NCBI RefSeq assembly: GCF_902706285.1
Contig: NZ_CACSKD010000006.1
Coordinates: 186,001 to 250,000, forward strand
Direction of reading: 5' to 3'
DNA from: Rhizobium sp. 18055
GTDB lineage: Bacteria > Pseudomonadota > Alphaproteobacteria > Rhizobiales > Rhizobiaceae
DNA length: 64,000 bases
Position numbers and translations under genes: made by a program. The notes under the pieces are model-generated. The model did not search any database, was not told where the DNA came from, and was given only the letters and a program-made list of their open reading frames with translations. Each line of letters begins with the position of its first letter. The first letter of the stretch is position 1. Shown piece by piece: positions 59,426 through 64,000 of this stretch.

Positions 59426-62092
59426 ATGGCAAGAAGCACATCGCCAGCAATGGATGGCCGGCCGGACCGTTTCTCCCTTTCGGGGTTCGTCTTCCGGCAG
59501 GCGCAAACCCTTCTGGGCTTTGCGATCTTCCTGCTTCTGGCACTGGCCATTGCGGCGCTGGCCACCTGGAACGTCGCCGATCCGAGCTATTCCTACGCCA
59601 CCGGCAATGCCCCGACCAATATCCTCGGCTATAGCGGTGCTGCCTTTGCCGATATCCTCATGCAGTTCTTCGGGCTGGCCAGCGTCGTGGCGCTGCTGCC
59701 GGTGGTTGCCTGGGCGCTGGCGCTGATCTCCGGCCGCCGCTTCAGCCGCATTCCGGCGCGGGCCGCTGCCTGGGGCCTTGGCTCCGTCCTGTCGTCCGCC
59801 GTTCTCGGCTGCTTTCCGCCGCCGCTCACCTGGCCCATCCCCAACGGGATCGGCGGTGTCATCGGCGACATGATCCTGCGCTTTCCCGCTCTCTTCGTCG
59901 GCGCCTATCCGACCGGCACCTTCGCCACCGCCGTTGGCTGCATCTTTGCGGTCCCGACCGTGTGGATGATGCTGTTTGCATCAGGCATCGTCGGCCACAC
60001 CGAAGAGGAAGAGGCCGAGGCCGAGGAAGAAAACTACGCCGCCAGCCGCTCCAAGCTGCGCTCGGTCGGCGATGAGGACGAGGAAGACGACGAGGGTGGC
60101 TGGCTTGCCTTCGGCGCTCTGACGCACGCCTGGTACATGAGCAAGGCGCGGATGCGCCGCCTGCTCGGCATGGGCCCGCGCAAGCGCAAGCCGGACGATT
60201 TCGAAAGCCCCTACGATTTCAACGATGACGAATTCGGCAAGCTCAACGAGCCGGTGCGCGCCAAGGCACCTGCTGCCCGCGGCGATCGGATGGAGCCATC
60301 GATGGAGCAGCGCGCCGGGTCGCAGCGCCGCATCGTGTCTGCGCCATCGATCTCGCTCAACGATGACAATGACGACGACATGGGTTTCGACAGCGACATG
60401 CCGCCGCGTCCTGCCGATATCCTGCCTGACGACGATGACAATGACTGGATGATGCGTGCGCCTGCCAGGCAGAGCGGCGGCCGGGCCGAGCCTCGTGTCG
60501 TGCCTGCCTCGACCCGCCCGAAACCCGGCGCCCGCCTGGAGCGCGAGCAGCAGGGCTCTTTCATCCGCCCCGAGGGCTTCCAGCTGCCGTCGATGCATCT
60601 GCTCACCGAGCCGAAGGCCGTGGTGCGCGATTCGACACTGTCGGCCGACGCGCTCGAACAGAATGCCCGCATGCTCGAAGGCGTGCTCGAGGATTTTGGC
60701 GTCAAGGGCGAGATCATCCATGTCCGTCCCGGCCCGGTGGTCACGCTCTACGAACTGGAACCGGCTCCCGGCATCAAGTCGTCGCGCGTCATCGGCCTTG
60801 CCGACGATATCGCCCGCTCGATGAGCGCCATTGCTGCCCGCGTGGCGGTCGTTCCCGGCCGCAATGCGATCGGCATCGAACTGCCGAACAACATCCGCGA
60901 GACCGTCTATCTGCGCGAGATGATCGCGTCGCGGGATTTCGAGACCTCGAAGGCGAAGCTTGCGATGGCGCTCGGCAAGACAATTGGCGGCGAACCCGTC
61001 ATCGCCGACCTCGCCAAGATGCCGCATCTGCTGGTTGCCGGTACCACCGGTTCGGGTAAATCGGTCGCGATCAACACGATGATCCTGTCGCTACTCTACC
61101 GGCTGACGCCGGATCAGTGCCGCCTGATCATGATCGATCCGAAGATGCTCGAACTTTCCGTCTACGACGGTATTCCGCATCTGCTTTCGCCCGTCGTTAC
61201 CGATCCGAAGAAGGCCGTCGTGGCGCTGAAATGGACGGTGCGCGAGATGGAAGAGCGCTACAAGAAGATGTCGAAGATCGGCGTGCGCAACATCGACGGC
61301 TTCAATTCCCGCGTCGAGCAGGCGCTGGCCAAGGGCGAGGCGATCTCGCGCACCGTGCAGACGGGCTTCGACCGGGCAACCGGCGAGGCGATGTACGAGA
61401 CCGAAGAGTTCGACCTGAAGCCGCTGCCCTACATCGTCGTCATCATCGACGAAATGGCCGACCTGATGATGGTCGCCGGCAAGGATATCGAAGGTGCGGT
61501 ACAGCGCCTGGCGCAGATGGCGCGCGCGGCCGGCATCCATGTGATCATGGCAACGCAGCGCCCGTCGGTCGACGTCATCACCGGCACGATCAAGGCCAAC
61601 TTCCCGACCCGCATCTCGTTCCAGGTGACGTCGAAGATCGACAGCCGCACGATCCTTGGCGAACAGGGTGCAGAACAGCTGCTCGGCATGGGCGACATGC
61701 TCTACATGGCCGGTGGCGGCCGCATCCAGCGCGTCCACGGGCCGTTCGTGGCCGATGGCGAGGTCGAGGACATCGTTGCCTATCTGAAGACGCAGGGGCA
61801 GCCGCAATATCTCGACGCGATCACTGCCGATGACGACGAGGATGGCGATTACGGCGGCGGACCGGCCGGCACCTCCAACCTTAGCGAATCCGACGACCCC
61901 TACGATCAGGCCGTCGCCATCGTTCTGCGTGACGGCAAGGCTTCGACGTCCTATATTCAGCGCAGGCTGGGCATCGGATACAACAGGGCCGCATCGCTGA
62001 TCGAGCGGATGGAACAGGAAGGCATCATCGGCCCGGCAAACCACGCCGGCAAGCGCGAGATCCTGGTTCCGACCGAAGACGACGTTCTTTGA
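59426..62092 (+). CDS. ftsK: DNA translocase FtsK
   Basis: An 888-residue divisome protein that pumps chromosome DNA at the septum. Four TM helices occupy about residues 25-190; an acidic, Pro/Arg-rich linker runs to about 400; the RecA-like motor has Walker A GTTGSGKS and Walker [13 protein letters not shown]; the C-terminal gamma winged helix ([22 protein letters not shown], split here around [12 protein letters not shown]) recognises KOPS sites. ATG 59426 is the best start; an ATG at 59369 would add an implausible 19 residues. Confidence 0.95.
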   Translation: MARSTSPAMDGRPDRFSLSGFVFRQAQTLLGFAIFLLLALAIAALATWNVADPSYSYATGNAPTNILGYSGAAFADILMQFFGLASVVALLPVVAWALALISGRRFSRIPARAAAWGLGSVLSSAVLGCFPPPLTWPIPNGIGGVIGDMILRFPALFVGAYPTGTFATAVGCIFAVPTVWMMLFASGIVGHTEEEEAEAEEENYAASRSKLRSVGDEDEEDDEGGWLAFGALTHAWYMSKARMRRLLGMGPRKRKPDDFESPYDFNDDEFGKLNEPVRAKAPAARGDRMEPSMEQRAGSQRRIVSAPSISLNDDNDDDMGFDSDMPPRPADILPDDDDNDWMMRAPARQSGGRAEPRVVPASTRPKPGARLEREQQGSFIRPEGFQLPSMHLLTEPKAVVRDSTLSADALEQNARMLEGVLEDFGVKGEIIHVRPGPVVTLYELEPAPGIKSSRVIGLADDIARSMSAIAARVAVVPGRNAIGIELPNNIRETVYLREMIASRDFETSKAKLAMALGKTIGGEPVIADLAKMPHLLVAGTTGSGKSVAINTMILSLLYRLTPDQCRLIMIDPKMLELSVYDGIPHLLSPVVTDPKKAVVALKWTVREMEERYKKMSKIGVRNIDGFNSRVEQALAKGEAISRTVQTGFDRATGEAMYETEEFDLKPLPYIVVIIDEMADLMMVAGKDIEGAVQRLAQMARAAGIHVIMATQRPSVDVITGTIKANFPTRISFQVTSKIDSRTILGEQGAEQLLGMGDMLYMAGGGRIQRVHGPFVADGEVEDIVAYLKTQGQPQYLDAITADDDEDGDYGGGPAGTSNLSESDDPYDQAVAIVLRDGKASTSYIQRRLGIGYNRAASLIERMEQEGIIGPANHAGKREILVPTEDDVL

Positions 62093-62253
62093 TCGCGGAT
62101 GGCCTGATCGCTGATCATCCGGATTTATTCTGATAAATCCGGACTTCACGGAAACCTGATCGCTTCGAAATCGTTACCTTTGGCCGGCCCTGCTAAGACG
62201 CCATGAAGACGCCGCGTTTCGGCAGCATGCAGACTGCATATAAGGAGACATTG

Positions 62254-62928
62254 ATGACCCACTCCGTGACCTTCCTGGATCGCATCACGCTGACCCGGCG
62301 CCACATGCTCGGCGCTCTGGCTGTCGCTGCAGCGTCCACGGCCATGCCGCTCAACCTCTTTGCGCAGGCCGCCGCCGCCGCATCGAACAGCTCGACCGCG
62401 CAGGCAATTGCCGATCACTTTTCCAGCGTCGGGACGATGCAGGGCGAATTCGTCCAGTTCGGTCCGAAGGGCGAGCAGACCGGCGGCAAGTTCTTCATCC
62501 AGCGCCCCGGCAAGCTGCGCTTCAACTATGACGACCCCTCGCCGATCCGCGTCATTGCCGACGGCAAGAACGTGGCGATCGGCAACATGAAGCTGAAGAC
62601 CTGGGATCTTTATCCGCTGTCGAAGACGCCGCTCAGCCTGCTGCTCGCACAGCGCATCGATCTGTCGGCGGGCTCGGTGAAGAGCGTCAAGGAAGAGTCC
62701 GATCTCACCACCATCGCGCTCGGCAACAACACCGTGTTCGGCAATTCGACGATCACCATGATGTTCGATCCGAAGACCTACGACCTGCGCCAGTGGACGA
62801 TCACCGACAACCAGGGCAAGGATACCTCGGTGATGGTTTTCAACGTCAAAACAGGCATGCAGTTCGACGACAAGGTGTTCAAGGTGCCTTACGAATCCAT
62901 ACCCGGAACGGCTGCGTATCGGGACTGA
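62254..62928 (+). CDS. lolA: Outer-membrane lipoprotein carrier protein LolA
   Basis: A 224-residue periplasmic chaperone that ferries lipoproteins to LolB. The mature beta-barrel begins SSVGTMQGEFVQF and includes GKLRFNYDDPSP, typical of LolA. The signal has TRRHMLG followed by a hydrophobic stretch, which resembles a twin-arginine signal. ATG 62254 has AAGGAG upstream, and start sites further upstream are not needed. It follows ftsK, a common alphaproteobacterial order. Confidence 0.92.
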   Translation: MTHSVTFLDRITLTRRHMLGALAVAAASTAMPLNLFAQAAAAASNSSTAQAIADHFSSVGTMQGEFVQFGPKGEQTGGKFFIQRPGKLRFNYDDPSPIRVIADGKNVAIGNMKLKTWDLYPLSKTPLSLLLAQRIDLSAGSVKSVKEESDLTTIALGNNTVFGNSTITMMFDPKTYDLRQWTITDNQGKDTSVMVFNVKTGMQFDDKVFKVPYESIPGTAAYRD

Positions 62929-63366
62929 GTGGGTTGAGGGAGCGATATTTGGCCTCAGCGCTTTCCACGCGTTCATCCCTGTGCACGGGGAGGTGATCTG
63001 CCTACGGCTGCCGCGACAGGTACGTCGAGGGCCGAGCTCAGGCAGCCACAACCGTGGCATTCCGCGCAGCGTGCTTAGATCCTCGGGACAAGCCCGAGGA
63101 TGACGCTGATGGTTGTATTTCAATGGGTTACGGACGCTATCCGCCCGGTCCGCCGTTATCCTCGGACTTGTGCCGAGGATCTGCTGATGGTGCCAGCTGC
63201 TCGCCATGAGTGGACATCTGGCGTCAGCAAGAGATGAGCAAGGCCGTCTGCGCCGGGAGGAAGGATGGGTCGCCAGGCCCTTCAACCATTTTCTTTGGCC
63301 CCACGCGTTCCATCCCGCTCCCCTTTCCTCTAAAGCCAGTTCCGTCAGTCAAGGAAAGGCCGCGGA
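62929..63366. other. lolA-xthA intergenic region (438 bp) with RIME-like element
   Basis: No gene is visible. It contains the inverted pair of GATCCTCGG palindromes at 63078-63181 and a short G/C-rich stretch near 62975-62995. The remainder has no structure I can name. Confidence 0.7.
63078..63181. repeat. RIME-like element: two inverted GATCCTCGG palindromes
   Basis: The left unit 63078-63101 is GATCCTCGG-gACAAGc-CCGAGGAT and the right unit 63158-63181 is its inverted copy with two changes. Each unit is itself a hairpin. The whole spans 104 bp, close to the about 108-bp rhizobial RIME1 element described as containing two large palindromes. Confidence 0.75.
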
Positions 63367-64000
63367 ATGAGCTTCTCGATCACCACCTGGAACATCAATT
63401 CGGTGCGGCTGCGGATGCCGATCGTCGAGCAGCTTTCCCTGAAGCATCGGCCCGACATCATCTGCCTGCAGGAAACCAAGGTGACGAACGAGCTGTTTCC
63501 CTTGGCGCCGCTGAGGGCCATGGGCTACGAGCACATCATCATCCACGGCCAGAAGGGCTATCATGGCGTGGCGATTGCCTCGCGCTTTCCGTTGATCGAG
63601 GATCACAGCACCGACTACTGCAAGGTTGGCGATGCCCGCCATATCTCGGCGGTGTTCGAGCGCGGCGGCAAGCGCATCCGCATCCATAATTTCTACGTGC
63701 CGGCCGGTGGCGACGAGCCGGATCGGACGATCAATCCGAAGTTCGGCCACAAGCTCGATTTCATCGAGGAGATGAAGCTGCTGAAGGCCGATGGCGAGGC
63801 CAATACTTCGTCGATCCTGGTCGGCGATCTCAACATCGCGCCGTTCGAGCATGACGTCTGGTCGCACAAGCAGCTCTTGAAGATCGTCAGCCATACCCCT
63901 GTCGAGACCGAAGGCCTGCTCGAGGTGATGAAGCGCGGCCAATGGCTCGACCTGATGCGCCAGAACGTGCCTGATACCCAGAAGCTCTATACCTGGTGGA
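63367..64000 (+). CDS. xthA: Exodeoxyribonuclease III, 3' part cut by window end
   Basis: A base-excision-repair AP endonuclease and 3'-5' exonuclease. The first 211 residues are visible: FSITTWNINSVRLR at the start, the metal ligand region CLQETKV near 34, GYHGVAIASR near 65, YVPAGGDE near 109 and GDLNIAPFEHDVW near 151. The final catalytic His-Asp region lies outside the window. ATG 63367 has AAGG upstream. The gene is incomplete only because the window ends. Confidence 0.93.
   Translation, partial: MSFSITTWNINSVRLRMPIVEQLSLKHRPDIICLQETKVTNELFPLAPLRAMGYEHIIIHGQKGYHGVAIASRFPLIEDHSTDYCKVGDARHISAVFERGGKRIRIHNFYVPAGGDEPDRTINPKFGHKLDFIEEMKLLKADGEANTSSILVGDLNIAPFEHDVWSHKQLLKIVSHTPVETEGLLEVMKRGQWLDLMRQNVPDTQKLYTWW

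Overview
The window is chromosomal DNA of a Rhizobiaceae alphaproteobacterium (Rhizobium/Agrobacterium group). GC content is high and genes are densely packed on both strands. Supporting hallmarks are an RpoH2-type heat-shock sigma factor, a CarD-family regulator, a metA gene under a SAM-II riboswitch, EcfG-type (GGAAC-N16-CGTT-like) promoters, a RirA-style iron box, a RIME-like intergenic palindrome pair and a tesB-glnK-amtB-ftsK-lolA-xthA gene order. No phage, insertion sequence, integrase, CRISPR array or rRNA is visible. One tRNA (Gly-GCC) is present.

Layout. 1-2.4 kb: amino-sugar operon on the minus strand (GntR regulator, SIS-domain deaminase, truncated nagA). 2.5-4.9 kb: galM and metA, the latter behind a SAM-II riboswitch. 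4.9-13.2 kb: an SbmA/YddA-like ABC protein with a degraded ATPase domain, a DUF5666-like secreted protein, ABC-F ATPase, thiamine pyrophosphokinase, OmpW-like porin and a divergent MarR/MFS efflux pair. 13.2-16.7 kb: TPP riboswitch and thiBPQ thiamine importer. 17-21.8 kb: M48 lipoprotein protease, rpoH2, carD, fdxA and an S4 RNA-binding protein. 21.8-26 kb: Suv3-like helicase, a GANTC-rich intergenic region, and a small DUF3309/lipoprotein pair behind an EcfG-type promoter. 26-29 kb: EF-P and its beta-lysylation enzymes EpmA and EpmB.

29.3-39.8 kb holds the most unusual locus: a free-standing carrier protein, an acyl-CoA-dehydrogenase-like flavoenzyme, an aminoacyl-tRNA-synthetase-like amino acid:[carrier protein] ligase, a DUF1839 protein, a cytoplasmic GH2 enzyme and a flippase fused to two alpha/beta-hydrolase domains, followed by a convergent GT4 glycosyltransferase. 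I infer that it charges an amino acid onto the carrier protein, may oxidise it, and transfers it to a glycan or lipid-linked acceptor that is then flipped. The product is unknown.

40-46.7 kb: a LysR regulator and a lysine/pipecolate catabolic set (hglS, amaA, amaB, then a dpkA-like reductase after a terminator). 46.7-50.6 kb: ferric-iron importer fbpABC behind a RirA-type box. 50.6-57.2 kb: glycoamylase-like protein, tRNA-Gly, Ala-tRNA(Pro) deacylase-like protein, CnoX-type thioredoxin, Lon-substrate-domain protein, Trm112-like protein, UbiH-family monooxygenase and TesB. 57.4-64 kb: sigma54-type promoter, glnK-amtB, ftsK, lolA, a RIME-like repeat pair and the start of xthA, cut by the window end.
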